A stretch of 64,000 bases of DNA from Emticicia sp037153985 (GTDB lineage Bacteria > Bacteroidota > Bacteroidia > Cytophagales > Spirosomataceae). This document shows, one piece after another, positions 1-9,051 of this stretch (its first letter is position 1; each line of letters starts with the position of its first letter). The stretch is from assembly GCF_037153985.1 (NCBI RefSeq), contig NZ_JBBAYI010000006.1, positions 124,001-188,000 of the forward strand. The letters run 5' to 3'. Both the position numbers and the translations under genes were made by a program. The notes beneath the pieces were generated by a model, which was not told the origin of the DNA, did not search any database, and was given only the letters and a program-made list of their open reading frames with translations.

Positions 1-234
1 GGTACACATAAATTTGCTATCTGGGGCGACATCGGTATCGATCAGGTAGTTCCTTCTAATTTCTGGGAAGGCATCCGCGATAGTATGCGGCAGTATTTTC
101 TTCAGGAAGATTTCGCCGGAGGTTTACAGATGGGCATTCGTGAAGCTGGAAATCAGCTAAAGAAGTATTTTCCTTATCTGGCCAATGATGTTAACGAAAT
201 CTCGGACGATATTTCAACAGAGCCTATTCCTTAG
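1..234 (+). CDS. TPM domain protein, C-terminal end (5' truncated by window)
   Basis: The frame is open from the first base to a TAG and gives 77 residues. They match the end of the TPM (DUF477) domain as found in Bacteroidota: a FAIWGD-like strand, then DQVVP, an NFWEGI helix, and a closing NDVNEISDDIS stretch. TPM proteins are membrane-associated and often sit in tandem, commonly next to lemA, which is consistent with a second TPM gene 30 bp downstream. The true start and any transmembrane segment lie outside the window. The exact biochemical role of this bacterial subfamily is not settled; a phosphatase activity is known only for a plant homologue. Confidence 0.8.
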   Translation, partial: GTHKFAIWGDIGIDQVVPSNFWEGIRDSMRQYFLQEDFAGGLQMGIREAGNQLKKYFPYLANDVNEISDDISTEPIP

Positions 235-264
235 TGTAACGTACATGTGAACAACCCCACTAAA

Positions 265-1017
265 ATGTTCAAAAAACTTCTCATATTTTTATTTGTATTT
301 CAATACGTAGCATTTGCACAGGACGTACCCGAAAAGCCGAATCCTGCCCGCTTTGTTAATGACTACGTTGGGGGCCTTTTAAGCCAGAGCCAGATAACCC
401 AACTGGAAACCAAGCTTAAAGGCTATTATGATACAACCTCTACTCAGGTTGTTATTGTTATTGTTAAAAGCGTTCAGCCCTACGATATTAGCCAGTATGC
501 CTTTGAAATAGGCAAACGCTGGGGTATTGGCAAAAAAGATAAAAATAACGGGATTGTTATCTTATGGGCACCCGGAGACCGAAAGGTCTTTATTGCTACC
601 GGCTATGGCATGGAAGGCTCCATTACAGATGCTTACAGCAAACGAATCATAGAACAGGAAATAAAACCCCGTTTCAAAGAATTAAAATACTACGAGGGCC
701 TCGATGCAGCCGTTGACCGTATCATTAACTATGCCAAAGGCGAATATAAAGCCGATGCAACCGAAGATGGCGATGGCTGGTTTGGCTTTATTGTTATTCT
801 GGTTGTTCTGTTCATCATTATTGCTATTATAAGCCGCAATAAAGGTGGCAATTCAGGAAATCGCCGAGGCGGTGGCTGGATTCCGTACACAACCTATACA
901 GGCTGGGGGTCGTCGTCAGGCGGTTGGTCTGGAGGGGGCAGCAGTGGTGGTGGCGGAGGTGGCTTCGACTTCGGTGGAGGTGATTTTGGCGGCGGAGGTG
1001 CCGGAGGAGACTATTAA
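265..1017 (+). CDS. TPM domain membrane protein with glycine-rich tail (YgcG-like)
   Basis: This is a 250-residue envelope protein. The ATG at 265 is chosen over an upstream GTG (247) because it opens directly into a signal peptide (MFKKLLIFLFVFQYVAFA). The TPM domain follows (about residues 25-155, with the core around VVIVIVKSVQPYD and GYGMEGSITD). One transmembrane helix lies at about 173-190, after which comes a tail rich in Gly, Ser, Trp and Phe. A Gly-rich C-terminus after a TM helix is typical of YgcG-type TPM proteins, so the TPM domain probably faces the periplasm. It is probably cotranscribed with the truncated TPM gene upstream. The stop overlaps the stop of the convergent lipoprotein gene by 4 bp. 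The function is unknown beyond the family. Confidence 0.85.
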   Translation: MFKKLLIFLFVFQYVAFAQDVPEKPNPARFVNDYVGGLLSQSQITQLETKLKGYYDTTSTQVVIVIVKSVQPYDISQYAFEIGKRWGIGKKDKNNGIVILWAPGDRKVFIATGYGMEGSITDAYSKRIIEQEIKPRFKELKYYEGLDAAVDRIINYAKGEYKADATEDGDGWFGFIVILVVLFIIIAIISRNKGGNSGNRRGGGWIPYTTYTGWGSSSGGWSGGGSSGGGGGGFDFGGGDFGGGGAGGDY

Positions 1018-1556
1018 AAGTTTCCTTTTATTTTGCCGTGTATAGCAAAGTTTTTTCTGCTTCCGACAAATAACTCCTGATAACCCTTTATCTGATACTC
1101 GCTTAAATGGCCTTTTTCAAAAATAGCTACAAGTGTTTTGTCAGATTCGTAAAGATAATTACTGGTTTGCATAACAGCCTCGATTCGTCGGGGCTTTTTA
1201 TTTTCGTCCCATTCAATTGCTACATACTTCACTGGCAGTTTCTCGGCAGGTTTTAAGCGGTATGTAGTTGTATTTGCGGTGTTTTCAGTAACATAACTTA
1301 ACTGGTACGACTGCTTGTTGAGGTCAGCCTGAAGAAAAAGCTCCAATTCTTTTTCCCAGTCAATATCTTTGGTTTCGATACGTTCCTGTTTATTGGCTAG
1401 CATTACATTTTTTTCGACCAAAGGTTTTTTAGCCGACAAGGCTTTGATTTGCTCGTTTACCAAACCTGCCACATCATAGTACTGATTCGATGAAATTCTG
1501 GTTTCGGGGTTAGTACAAGCACTAAGAAAAAGCAAAACAAACAAAAGGATGCGCAT
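1014..1556 (-). CDS. Hypothetical lipoprotein, 180 aa
   Basis: This is a predicted small lipoprotein. The N-terminus MRILLFVLLFLSACTNPETR has a short hydrophobic stretch and the lipobox LSAC, so Cys14 is the probable lipidation site. The rest is soluble and of mixed alpha/beta character, with no catalytic motif I recognise; segments such as KYVAIEWDENKKPRRIEAV look like paired beta strands. It is convergent with the TPM gene and overlaps its stop by 4 bp. The next minus-strand gene upstream begins more than 600 bp away with a terminator in between, so this gene is probably transcribed alone. Confidence 0.7.
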   Translation of the reverse strand: MRILLFVLLFLSACTNPETRISSNQYYDVAGLVNEQIKALSAKKPLVEKNVMLANKQERIETKDIDWEKELELFLQADLNKQSYQLSYVTENTANTTTYRLKPAEKLPVKYVAIEWDENKKPRRIEAVMQTSNYLYESDKTLVAIFEKGHLSEYQIKGYQELFVGSRKNFAIHGKIKGNF

Positions 1557-1630
1557 CTGATTGAAAAAAGACAGGTTTTGTTGATAACATAAAAACAGTT
1601 GATAGATGTTCCTGAAAAACCTCAGGCCCT

Positions 1631-1670
1631 AAAAAAAACTTAACCCCACCGCCAGAGGCAGTGGGGTAAG
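1631..1670 (-). terminator. Rho-independent terminator after the 153-aa secreted protein gene
   Basis: CCCCAC (1644-1649) pairs with GTGGGG (1661-1666), and an inner GCC/GGC pair extends the stem past one mismatch. On the minus strand the stem is followed by a T-rich tail (run of T at 1631-1638), as expected for termination of the gene ending at 1735. Confidence 0.7.
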
Positions 1671-1734
1671 CGTCCATCTATTCAACCCTAACCTATTAAA
1701 CTATGAAAAACTTAATTCTTTGCTAAGTTGAGCC

Positions 1735-2196
1735 TTAGCGACCTAACATTTCTGTAACTACTGGAGTTACGGTGTTTTCGGTGTCAGTTGGCTCAACGTT
1801 TGATTGGTAGTTCCACAAAACATTCAGGATATTCGCAGTAGCTACTACTTTGTTCTTCCACACTCTTGCTTCTTCGCCACGTACTTTAGAAAGTTTCGCT
1901 TCTATGTTTCCTGCTGCTTCGTTAAATGCTGCTTTTTTATCTGAACTCAAGGCCATAAATTTGGCTGGTGAGTTATTATATAGTTTCACAACATTTACAA
2001 AGATAACCCAATCTTCGGTCTTTACAAATTTTTTCGCTTTTTTCGACATGAAGTTCGCGAAATTTACTTCAGCTCCCTTTACCAATATCACTTCGTTCTT
2101 AGCTGAATCACGGTCATTTGCTTTTACAATATTTGCAGAAATCAAGAATGACCCAAGTGTAACTGCAAATATAACTGATTTAAATGAATATTTCAT
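1735..2196 (-). CDS. Hypothetical secreted protein, 153 aa
   Basis: This is a predicted exported protein of unknown function. The N-terminus (MKYSFKSVIFAVTLGSFLIS...NIVKAN) is a classical Sec signal peptide without a lipobox Cys. The mature part is Lys- and Ala-rich and mostly helical (for example NEAAGNIEAKLSKVRGEEARVWKNK), with no Cys and no recognisable enzyme motif. The gene stands alone, with an AT-rich 240-bp region upstream and its own hairpin terminator about 65 bp past the stop, so it is probably monocistronic. Its size and helical, charged nature would suit a small periplasmic or outer-membrane-associated protein, but this is inference. Confidence 0.65.
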   Translation of the reverse strand: MKYSFKSVIFAVTLGSFLISANIVKANDRDSAKNEVILVKGAEVNFANFMSKKAKKFVKTEDWVIFVNVVKLYNNSPAKFMALSSDKKAAFNEAAGNIEAKLSKVRGEEARVWKNKVVATANILNVLWNYQSNVEPTDTENTVTPVVTEMLGR

Positions 2197-2437
2197 TGTT
2201 TTGTTCTATTTTTATATCGTGGATGATGATGCAAAATTACAAGGAAAATTAATATAATCCAAATCGTGTTTTGTCATAACCACCGAATATTGTTCTAATT
2301 TTATTTGTTATACAAAACAAAACACAGAACTATATAAAAATTTTACCACCAAAAACAAAATATTATTCGTATTAAAAAAATACAACTTATATATTATTCT
2401 AAAACTAACGAACACAAAAATTCTTTAAAAAATACAA

Positions 2438-2998
2438 TCATTCGTTGAAAAAATTCATTGTTCGCTCTACCCCAATCGTACAAAAACTGGTAATTATGTC
2501 GTCGGCTCGGTCTAATCTTGCGACCAACTGGCTCATTTCGTCTTCGTTGAAGGGGTCTAAAACGTAATTTACCTGCCTTCCGGCATGAAAATTATTGCCA
2601 ATTCCGAAGCGTAAGCGGCAGTAATTTTGTGTACCTAATTTTTCTTCAATATTACGCAAACCGTTCTGCCCACCGTGCGAGCCTTTTGTTTTCAGGCGTA
2701 GTTTTCCGAAAGGCAGAGCCAAGTCATCACAGATAACCAGCAGGTTTTCGACAGGTATTTTCAGGGCTTGCAGCCAGTAATTAACTGCATTGCCGCTGAG
2801 GTTCATATAAGTAGTTGGTTTAATACAGTAAATCTGTTTGCCTTTATGCTTAAATTCGGCTGTGTAGGCCAACCTCTCCATTTTAAAAGAAAAGTCGTTT
2901 TGTGCTGCAAGGCGGTCAAGTACCATGAAACCCACATTATGGCGCGTAAAAGCATATTCAGGACCAATGTTTCCGAGCCCAGCTATAAGATATTTCAT
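2438..2998 (-). CDS. pth: Peptidyl-tRNA hydrolase
   Basis: The enzyme releases peptides from peptidyl-tRNAs that drop off the ribosome. The ATG at 2998 is chosen because MKYLIAGLGNIGPEY is the conserved family N-terminus; the 26 extra upstream codons do not look like Pth. The resulting 186 residues is the normal length. Motifs seen are GLGN, the TRHNVGF signature with the catalytic His near residue 20, SGNAVNYW, and the aspartate segment VICDDLALPFGK. The second signature reads GSHGGQNGL, with Gln where bacterial Pth proteins usually carry His (GGHNGL). The gene is divergent from pyrR, with about 135 bp between the starts. Confidence 0.93.
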   Translation of the reverse strand: MKYLIAGLGNIGPEYAFTRHNVGFMVLDRLAAQNDFSFKMERLAYTAEFKHKGKQIYCIKPTTYMNLSGNAVNYWLQALKIPVENLLVICDDLALPFGKLRLKTKGSHGGQNGLRNIEEKLGTQNYCRLRFGIGNNFHAGRQVNYVLDPFNEDEMSQLVARLDRADDIITSFCTIGVERTMNFFNE

Positions 2999-3133
2999 TT
3001 TTTTTAACGAGCGAATTAGTGAATGAGAAAATGTGTCAATAAATTTGTTGGCAAAGTTCTGAAAATTTGACGACAATGTTTGTTTTTATCACTAAGTCAC
3101 ACAATCACAAAGCTTTAATTTATCATTTTTTAT

Positions 3134-3667
3134 ATGAAACGACTTATTCTCAGCAATCCGTTACTCGACATCACCCTCAATCGTTTGTGTCAGCAACTGA
3201 TCGAAAACCATAAAGACTTTTCAAACTCGGTTATTTTAGGGCTACAACCACGCGGTATATTTCTGGCCGAGCGTATTACGCAAAAATTACAGGAAGCCAC
3301 AGGCGCATCAATTAAGCTAGGGTATCTGGATGCCACTTTCTATCGCGACGACTTCCGCCGAAGAGAATCACCGCTTAAACCCAACGAAACCAAAGTTCCT
3401 TTTGTGATTGAGAAAAAACAAGTAATATTAATTGATGATGTATTAGCCACTGGCCGGATGGTGCGCGCTGCCATTGATGCCATGCAAGCCTTTGGCCGAC
3501 CCGAAAAAATAGAACTTCTTTGCCTGATTAATCGCCGTTATGTGCGTGACCTGCCTATTCAGCCCGATTACACCGGAATGAAAGTAAACACGCTAGATAC
3601 TCAGCGGGTGCTGGTAGAATGGAAAGAACAAGGCCACGATGAAGATAAAATCTGGCTGATTGACTAA
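3134..3667 (+). CDS. pyrR: PyrR-type phosphoribosyltransferase
   Basis: This is a 177-residue type I phosphoribosyltransferase of the PyrR family, which has uracil phosphoribosyltransferase activity and in Gram-positive bacteria also controls pyr operons through mRNA binding. The PRPP-binding loop VILIDDVLATGRMVRAAID is at about residues 96-114. The early segment LGLQPRGIFLAERI and the closing VEWKEQGHDEDKIWLID also fit PyrR. No pyr attenuator is visible upstream and the pyrimidine gene pyrD is 15 kb away, so regulatory activity here is unproven. It could simply act in uracil salvage. It is convergent with the PLP enzyme gene, with 21 bp between the stops. Confidence 0.85.
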   Translation: MKRLILSNPLLDITLNRLCQQLIENHKDFSNSVILGLQPRGIFLAERITQKLQEATGASIKLGYLDATFYRDDFRRRESPLKPNETKVPFVIEKKQVILIDDVLATGRMVRAAIDAMQAFGRPEKIELLCLINRRYVRDLPIQPDYTGMKVNTLDTQRVLVEWKEQGHDEDKIWLID

Positions 3668-3688
3668 TCATTGCCGCCTAAATAGTAG

Positions 3689-4765
3689 CTAAAGCACTGT
3701 TCTCATAAAATCATTACATTTTTCGGCCAGTAAGTCAATCTGGTCTGGCTCGTGCCAAGCACTTAATACGATGCGAGTGTTAGGCTTACCCGTTCTGACT
3801 GGGTAAGCAAAACTATAAATGAATACCTTCTGCTGAAACAGGTATTCGTACAGAGAATCGTGCGGTGTATAAAAAACCGGAAAGCCAGTTAAATAACTGA
3901 ATAAAGACTCCGCCGATAATAACTGAGACTCAAACCGCCTGATATTTTCCTGTAAGCGTTCGTAATTGCGCCTGTAAATACTGTCGGCGTGCATATAAGC
4001 ATATAAATACGCCGGAGCTATGGGTGAACAGGAAGAAAAAAATGCCGTACTACGCAGGTTTTCAAGGGTTGATGCTGACCCAAGCACTACCCCTCCCGGA
4101 ATCCCCATCGCTTTGTGTAACGAAGCCACCAGTAGCACCTCAACATTGGGCTTTACACGAATATTACTGAAAATACCTGCACCATTATTTCCTGTGATGC
4201 CTAGCCCATGAGAATCGTCTATAACCAGCGTAATCTGTTGGTTTTCGGGCAGGGTTGCCGTCCATCCGAAATCATATTGAGTAGCCCTAAGGGCATCGTT
4301 CGAGTTACAAACAATAACCGAGTGCGCGGCCTGCGCATCAATAAGCATCTGATTAACACCAGCAGCCCATTCCTGAAAGCTAATAGCCGGCGGCTTTACG
4401 GTAGGCTCATGAAAATTAGCTGAATGGCTTTGTGGGGCATAGAAAAAGGTCGCATTCAGGGTTTTCAAGTACTGAGCCACTAACTGACCTGCCAGCATAC
4501 CCGACGATACCGTAAGGGCTTTTTCTGCCCCTATCCAGCTAGCCAGTTTCTGCTCTGCTGCTTCATATATATCTAATTGCAGGTTTCCATTGCGCGAGCT
4601 CCCAAACGACATCCCGTAACGATGTAGCCCTTGTATCAGTAATGCTTTAAAATCGTTGTCCTGATTCATTCCTAAATAAGAAGTACCACTAAAGAAATCA
4701 TACTCCTTACCCTCAAGAATTATTTTTCTGGAAGGTTGTTGCTGAATAATAAAATGGTTGTGCAT
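3689..4765 (-). CDS. Alpha-oxoamine synthase-like PLP enzyme (BioF/KBL fold)
   Basis: This is a 358-residue fold-type I PLP enzyme most like the alpha-oxoamine synthases (BioF, Kbl, serine palmitoyltransferase), which condense an amino acid with an acyl-CoA. The motifs are in the expected order: FFSGTSYLGM near the N-terminus, GSSRNGNLQLDIYEAAEQ, a PLP-stacking His region (QSHSANFHEP), VIDDSHGLGITG, and SLHKAMGIPGG with the Schiff-base lysine. It is somewhat shorter than BioF (about 385) and lacks the usual TFGKAL(G) wording, so the substrate is not certain. It is the last gene of a three-gene operon, 15 bp after the flavin monooxygenase. There are no biotin genes nearby, so a role in a lipid or small-molecule pathway is as likely as biotin synthesis. 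Confidence 0.75.
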   Translation of the reverse strand: MHNHFIIQQQPSRKIILEGKEYDFFSGTSYLGMNQDNDFKALLIQGLHRYGMSFGSSRNGNLQLDIYEAAEQKLASWIGAEKALTVSSGMLAGQLVAQYLKTLNATFFYAPQSHSANFHEPTVKPPAISFQEWAAGVNQMLIDAQAAHSVIVCNSNDALRATQYDFGWTATLPENQQITLVIDDSHGLGITGNNGAGIFSNIRVKPNVEVLLVASLHKAMGIPGGVVLGSASTLENLRSTAFFSSCSPIAPAYLYAYMHADSIYRRNYERLQENIRRFESQLLSAESLFSYLTGFPVFYTPHDSLYEYLFQQKVFIYSFAYPVRTGKPNTRIVLSAWHEPDQIDLLAEKCNDFMRTVL

Positions 4766-4780
4766 GCTATCTGTTTTAAA

Positions 4781-6076
4781 CTACCCGCGAGCCGTTTTTT
4801 TCATTTCTTTTTCAATACTTTCTTTATACGGATAAAAATCTACCTGTAATGTATGCCGTGGCGATTGCTTATAGCGTTGGGCCAGCTTTTGCGCGTCTTC
4901 GTCTATCGAGCGAAGCATTTCTTCTTTTGAGGGCAACGGGCATTCACCTTTTATGATTTTTGCCACCCATTTGGCTTGTATTTCGGCCAATGGCATAATG
5001 GCCCCCAACGGCTGTATAAGTGCCAGAAAAAACAGATGCTCGAAATCAGGATGAATAACTCTTTTATAGAGCCTGATACTGTTCGACTCCTCCACGTCAA
5101 AAGCATCGTATTGTTTCAGAAAAGGAAAAGAAATTTTATAACCCGTTGCATACACAATCAGGTCAAACTCCTGCTTGCTGCCATCTTCAAACACAACCGT
5201 TTTACCTTCAAACTCACGGATGTTTGGTTTAAAGCCTATCAGGCCCCTACCTGCCAGATTCAGCAAATCTTGAGATAAGGTCGGGTGTTCGCTCAATAAC
5301 GGGTGTTTAGGCCGTGGCACGCCGTAATCTTCCTGCTTACCTCTGGCCAGTCGTAAAACCAAATCAAGGATTTTTCGTTGAAGCCATAAGGGGAGTTTTG
5401 TCGAGAAAGGCGTGGTCAGGTTATCGAAGGGCTTGCTCCATATCCAGTTCGGAATAATATAAGCACCGCTTCTGCTCGAAATCACGACTTTTCCGGTACA
5501 TAACCGAGCGGCTTCACAGGCAATATCAACCGCCGAGTTTCCCATTCCTACAACCAACACATTTTTGTTTTGTACCTGTTCTATACCTTTATATTGGTGC
5601 GAATGCAAGACCTCGCCAGTAAAATTGCCTTTAAACTCAGCAAAACGTGGTTTCCAATGATGCCCATTGGCAACAATCACATACTGATAACTTAACACCT
5701 GCCCGTTATCAAGTGTAACAGTGTATGTATTATCGGAGTTTTTGCTCACGTTTGTAACGGCGGTCTTAAAAATAATATTTTCGCGAAGCCCAAAATGCGC
5801 CACATACGCCTCAAAATAACGAATAATATGACTATGGTGTGGAAACATCGGGTAGTCGTCGGGCATCGGGAAGTCCGAAAAGGCCATTACATTCCGGTTT
5901 GTATTAATATGCAAAGACCTATAAATAGACGAAAGCCCGTTATCGTTATTAAAACGCCAGTTTCCGCCAATATCCGAGCCTTTTTCGTAGCAATCAAAGC
6001 TAATACCTTGCTCCTTCATGGCTTTGACAGCCGTAATGCCCGTTGCCCCTGCCCCAATGATACACACCTGTTTCAT
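4781..6076 (-). CDS. Flavin-containing monooxygenase (FMO family)
   Basis: This is a 431-residue FAD/NADPH monooxygenase that would oxygenate a nucleophilic N or S atom, or act as a Baeyer-Villiger enzyme. Seen are the FAD motif GAGATG at residues 8-13, the GGNWRF segment, the FMO signature FTGEVLHSHQY, the NADPH-binding VVGMGNSAVDIA and the late motif YATGY. It is the middle gene of a minus-strand operon, 15 bp before the PLP enzyme and 7 bp after the SGNH hydrolase. The tight spacing suggests the three enzymes work on one product. The substrate is unknown. Confidence 0.88.
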   Translation of the reverse strand: MKQVCIIGAGATGITAVKAMKEQGISFDCYEKGSDIGGNWRFNNDNGLSSIYRSLHINTNRNVMAFSDFPMPDDYPMFPHHSHIIRYFEAYVAHFGLRENIIFKTAVTNVSKNSDNTYTVTLDNGQVLSYQYVIVANGHHWKPRFAEFKGNFTGEVLHSHQYKGIEQVQNKNVLVVGMGNSAVDIACEAARLCTGKVVISSRSGAYIIPNWIWSKPFDNLTTPFSTKLPLWLQRKILDLVLRLARGKQEDYGVPRPKHPLLSEHPTLSQDLLNLAGRGLIGFKPNIREFEGKTVVFEDGSKQEFDLIVYATGYKISFPFLKQYDAFDVEESNSIRLYKRVIHPDFEHLFFLALIQPLGAIMPLAEIQAKWVAKIIKGECPLPSKEEMLRSIDEDAQKLAQRYKQSPRHTLQVDFYPYKESIEKEMKKTARG

Positions 6077-6083
6077 AAATATA

Positions 6084-6956
6084 TTATTTTTCTATGTTCG
6101 TACTCTGCCTATTCGTTTCGGCATCAATAAAATTCTTTACCAAATCCCGAATCATCTGGCCTGCTGTTGAGTTCATGTGCAAATTATCAGGCGTAAGCTG
6201 GTAGCCATGCTTCTGAGAGGTGTAATCCCAGTTTTTGCCCAACACAAAATGATAAATAAGCGACGAAATAAAGAGTTTCATGGTTTCTTCAAACCGATGT
6301 TTCAATGGCTGCGGGTGTGCCTGTAAAAAATCTTTCTGTTTTTCGCGCAAAGGCAAATAACTCAGGTTTTCATGATAAGCTAATTCGCGTATGAATTCAC
6401 TGTATTCATCTGCTTTCTGGTTAGCTGTGTGGGTCAGGTCTTCTCCCATTACGGGTAATGATATTAGCGCAATTTTGGCATGGGTTTCATTTTTGATGCG
6501 TTGTATAATTTCGGTATAATTACGCCTGAAACCATCAAAATCAGGAAATGTATCTTTTGTAATGCGCCCCATTTGCTTATAGCTTTTTTCCAGTTGCTCG
6601 CTCATAGTCGCATTTATGTCATTAGTACCTATCAGTATTGTAACAAAATCGGGTTTGCAGGCAATAACATCCTCCAAACGTTGCAGAAGTGTATAGGTCA
6701 GGTCTGAGTTTATGCCAGCGTTAAAAACCTGCCAGTCAGGATACATTCTTTCTAAATCGGACACCCAGTTATAACTTACCAGCCCATGTGTATTGCTATC
6801 ACCCAAGCACACCAGTATTTTTTTTGAAGTATCAATTTTTTGTCGGTTTGCCTGACTAGGATAAGAAGCGGGGATTTCGCTTGTAATTTTTTTCCATAGC
6901 CATAAATAAACAGCTACTAAAAAAACAAGACTGCTGCCAATAAGAAACCAAAGCAT
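6084..6956 (-). CDS. Membrane-anchored SGNH/GDSL hydrolase
   Basis: This is a 290-residue lipase/esterase-type hydrolase of the SGNH fold. An N-terminal hydrophobic helix (residues 1-21, MLWFLIGSSLVFLVAVYLWLW) probably anchors it in the inner membrane. The catalytic blocks are present: LGDSNTHG (Ser block), an N-type Gly/Asn block at FNAGINSD, GTNDIN, and DNLHMNSTAG carrying the Asp/His pair near residue 266. It would cleave or transfer an ester-linked acyl group. It is the first gene of the SGNH-FMO-PLP enzyme operon, and the 146-bp space before the divergent histidine kinase gene should hold both promoters. Confidence 0.85.
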   Translation of the reverse strand: MLWFLIGSSLVFLVAVYLWLWKKITSEIPASYPSQANRQKIDTSKKILVCLGDSNTHGLVSYNWVSDLERMYPDWQVFNAGINSDLTYTLLQRLEDVIACKPDFVTILIGTNDINATMSEQLEKSYKQMGRITKDTFPDFDGFRRNYTEIIQRIKNETHAKIALISLPVMGEDLTHTANQKADEYSEFIRELAYHENLSYLPLREKQKDFLQAHPQPLKHRFEETMKLFISSLIYHFVLGKNWDYTSQKHGYQLTPDNLHMNSTAGQMIRDLVKNFIDAETNRQSTNIEK

Positions 6957-7102
6957 TGAAAGGTGTTTAGATTTTATTGAAAATGTAAACCTAAAGATAA
7001 TATCTGATGTTAAAAAGTGTTAAATAAGACAAATTTTCATACAATTGGCGTTAATTTCGTGATAAAAACTTTGTTATAGGTATAGGGTAAAAAAATCAGG
7101 TC

Positions 7103-9028
7103 ATGAATTTTCGGAATATCATCATATTTATGCTCATTGCCATGCTGGGTTTAATTACCTTTCAATGGTATTGGATAGAAAACGCCATTTCTGTGAGGCA
7201 GGAGCAATTTGACCGCAACGTGAATGAGGCTTTGCAGACAACGGTTAAAAAACTGGAAAAACAGGAGATTATTTTTCTGGCTAATCAGAAAATGAAGCTC
7301 GAAGAACAAAAAAAGTTGCTGGCTATTACACAGAAGAAAAAAATTAAACCTAAAGCTCCTGCGCCACTCGCACCAAAAGTAGAAGCAGAAGAGCCTGTTG
7401 AGCCTGTGATTAGCTTTGTGTCGCCGTTTGATGGCAACCTGAAAACCTTTTACCCCGCCCGAACCTCGGAGGTAACAACCACAGGGCGCGCACGAAACAA
7501 CCATCCTGTTGCGGTTACTGACGTATTTACGGGTGTGCCGGCATTTGAAATGCCTACGCGCCAAATGGACATCATCCGAGATATACTCGACGAACAGAAT
7601 ATGCTCTGGGAAGATTTAAGCCAGCCCATGCAAAATGCGATATTAAGGCAAAAAACAGCCGATGACCTCATAAAAGAAATTAACCGGCAATTTACTCTGG
7701 CACATAAAAACCCTAACCCAAACCAGCAGTTTATTGGCATAAATCAGGCAAACGAAGGCACAAGTGTTATCAGTTTCAATTATTCGCTTACAATGCCTGT
7801 GGCAGACAGCGTAACAATAGCATACGGTAAACCCCTAGCCCGTAAAAAGAAAGTTGAAGCCCCAAAGCCTGTGGAAGAACAGAATGACTCAAAAGACTTT
7901 GACCTCTCAAATAGCAAAGTAGAACTTGTAAAAGATGTATTAACAGACGTGATTCATGGCAATAACCGTAATATCCATGAACGCCTCGACCGTATCTCGC
8001 TGGATACACTGTTAAAGAAAGAACTAAAAAACCGAGGTATTAGCCTGCCTTACCAATATGGGGTAAAAAATAACACAAACATGATTTTTGCCTCGTTTGG
8101 AGCCAATTATAACCCAAGCATATTAAACGACGCATACAAAGTTCAGCTTTTCCCTAGTGATATGCAGCCGCAGAACGATTTTCTGTATGTGTACTTCCCT
8201 GATACACGTGGGTTTATTCTGCGTAATATGTGGACGGTTTTTGCGAGTTCTATTATGCTCATCCTGATGATTGGTGGTATTTTTTACACTTCGGTCAATA
8301 CTATGTTAAAGCAGAAAAAACTGGCTAATATTAAAAACGATTTCATTAATAACATGACTCACGAGTTTAAAACACCTATTTCGACCATCTCGCTGGCGGT
8401 TGAGGTAATGAAAGACAACGAAGTGAAGAAAGACAATAACAAGATGAATCGTTACCTGAATATTATTCAGGATGAAAACCGCCGCTTAGGTACACAGGTA
8501 GAGAAAGTTTTACAAATGGCCCTGCTCGATAAAGGTGAGGTAAAACTAAAACTTGAAACCGTAAACATCCATGAAACCATTGAACAGGTACTAACAAACC
8601 TGAGTGTGCAGATAGAACAGAAAAACGGAGAAGTAACGCTTGAACTGGATGCCGACTCGCCCGAAATTGAGGCTGATGAAGTACATTTGACAAATATAAT
8701 TTATAACTTGCTCGACAATGCCAATAAATACTCGCCCGAAAACCCTAATATTACCATTAAAACCGAAAATACTGAGGGCTTGCTGAAAATCAGTATTTCT
8801 GATAAAGGTATTGGTATGAGTAAAGAACAACTCAACAAGATTTTTGAGCGTTTTTATCGGGTTCCTACGGGCAACTTACATGATGTAAAAGGCTTTGGGC
8901 TTGGTTTGAGTTATGTCAAGAAAATGGTAGAGTCGCATCATGGTACTATTCATGTAGAAAGCAAACTAGGCGAAGGCAGCAAATTTGAGGTATATCTGCC
9001 TCTGAAAATGAAAAATGTAAGCACTTAA
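7103..9028 (+). CDS. Two-component sensor histidine kinase
   Basis: This is a 641-residue inner-membrane sensor kinase. TM1 is at about 5-23 and TM2 at about 377-397. They flank a large periplasmic domain of about 350 residues with a Lys/Pro-rich stretch near 50-100. The HisKA motif NNMTHEFKTPIS carries the phosphoacceptor His420. The ATP-binding N box (LLDNANKYSPE), the DKGIGMSKEQ G1 box and the GFGLGLSYVKK G2 box follow. There is no HAMP-like or PAS domain that I can see. Its response regulator starts 23 bp downstream, so the pair is one operon. The signal sensed is unknown; this architecture is widespread in Cytophagales. Confidence 0.93.
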   Translation: MNFRNIIIFMLIAMLGLITFQWYWIENAISVRQEQFDRNVNEALQTTVKKLEKQEIIFLANQKMKLEEQKKLLAITQKKKIKPKAPAPLAPKVEAEEPVEPVISFVSPFDGNLKTFYPARTSEVTTTGRARNNHPVAVTDVFTGVPAFEMPTRQMDIIRDILDEQNMLWEDLSQPMQNAILRQKTADDLIKEINRQFTLAHKNPNPNQQFIGINQANEGTSVISFNYSLTMPVADSVTIAYGKPLARKKKVEAPKPVEEQNDSKDFDLSNSKVELVKDVLTDVIHGNNRNIHERLDRISLDTLLKKELKNRGISLPYQYGVKNNTNMIFASFGANYNPSILNDAYKVQLFPSDMQPQNDFLYVYFPDTRGFILRNMWTVFASSIMLILMIGGIFYTSVNTMLKQKKLANIKNDFINNMTHEFKTPISTISLAVEVMKDNEVKKDNNKMNRYLNIIQDENRRLGTQVEKVLQMALLDKGEVKLKLETVNIHETIEQVLTNLSVQIEQKNGEVTLELDADSPEIEADEVHLTNIIYNLLDNANKYSPENPNITIKTENTEGLLKISISDKGIGMSKEQLNKIFERFYRVPTGNLHDVKGFGLGLSYVKKMVESHHGTIHVESKLGEGSKFEVYLPLKMKNVST

Positions 9029-9051
9029 AAAATCCCGTTCGGAGACACACT

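Noticed and set aside
895..1014. Glycine-rich repeat at the end of the TPM protein
   Set aside because: Low-complexity Gly tail typical for YgcG-type proteins; not a separate repeat element.
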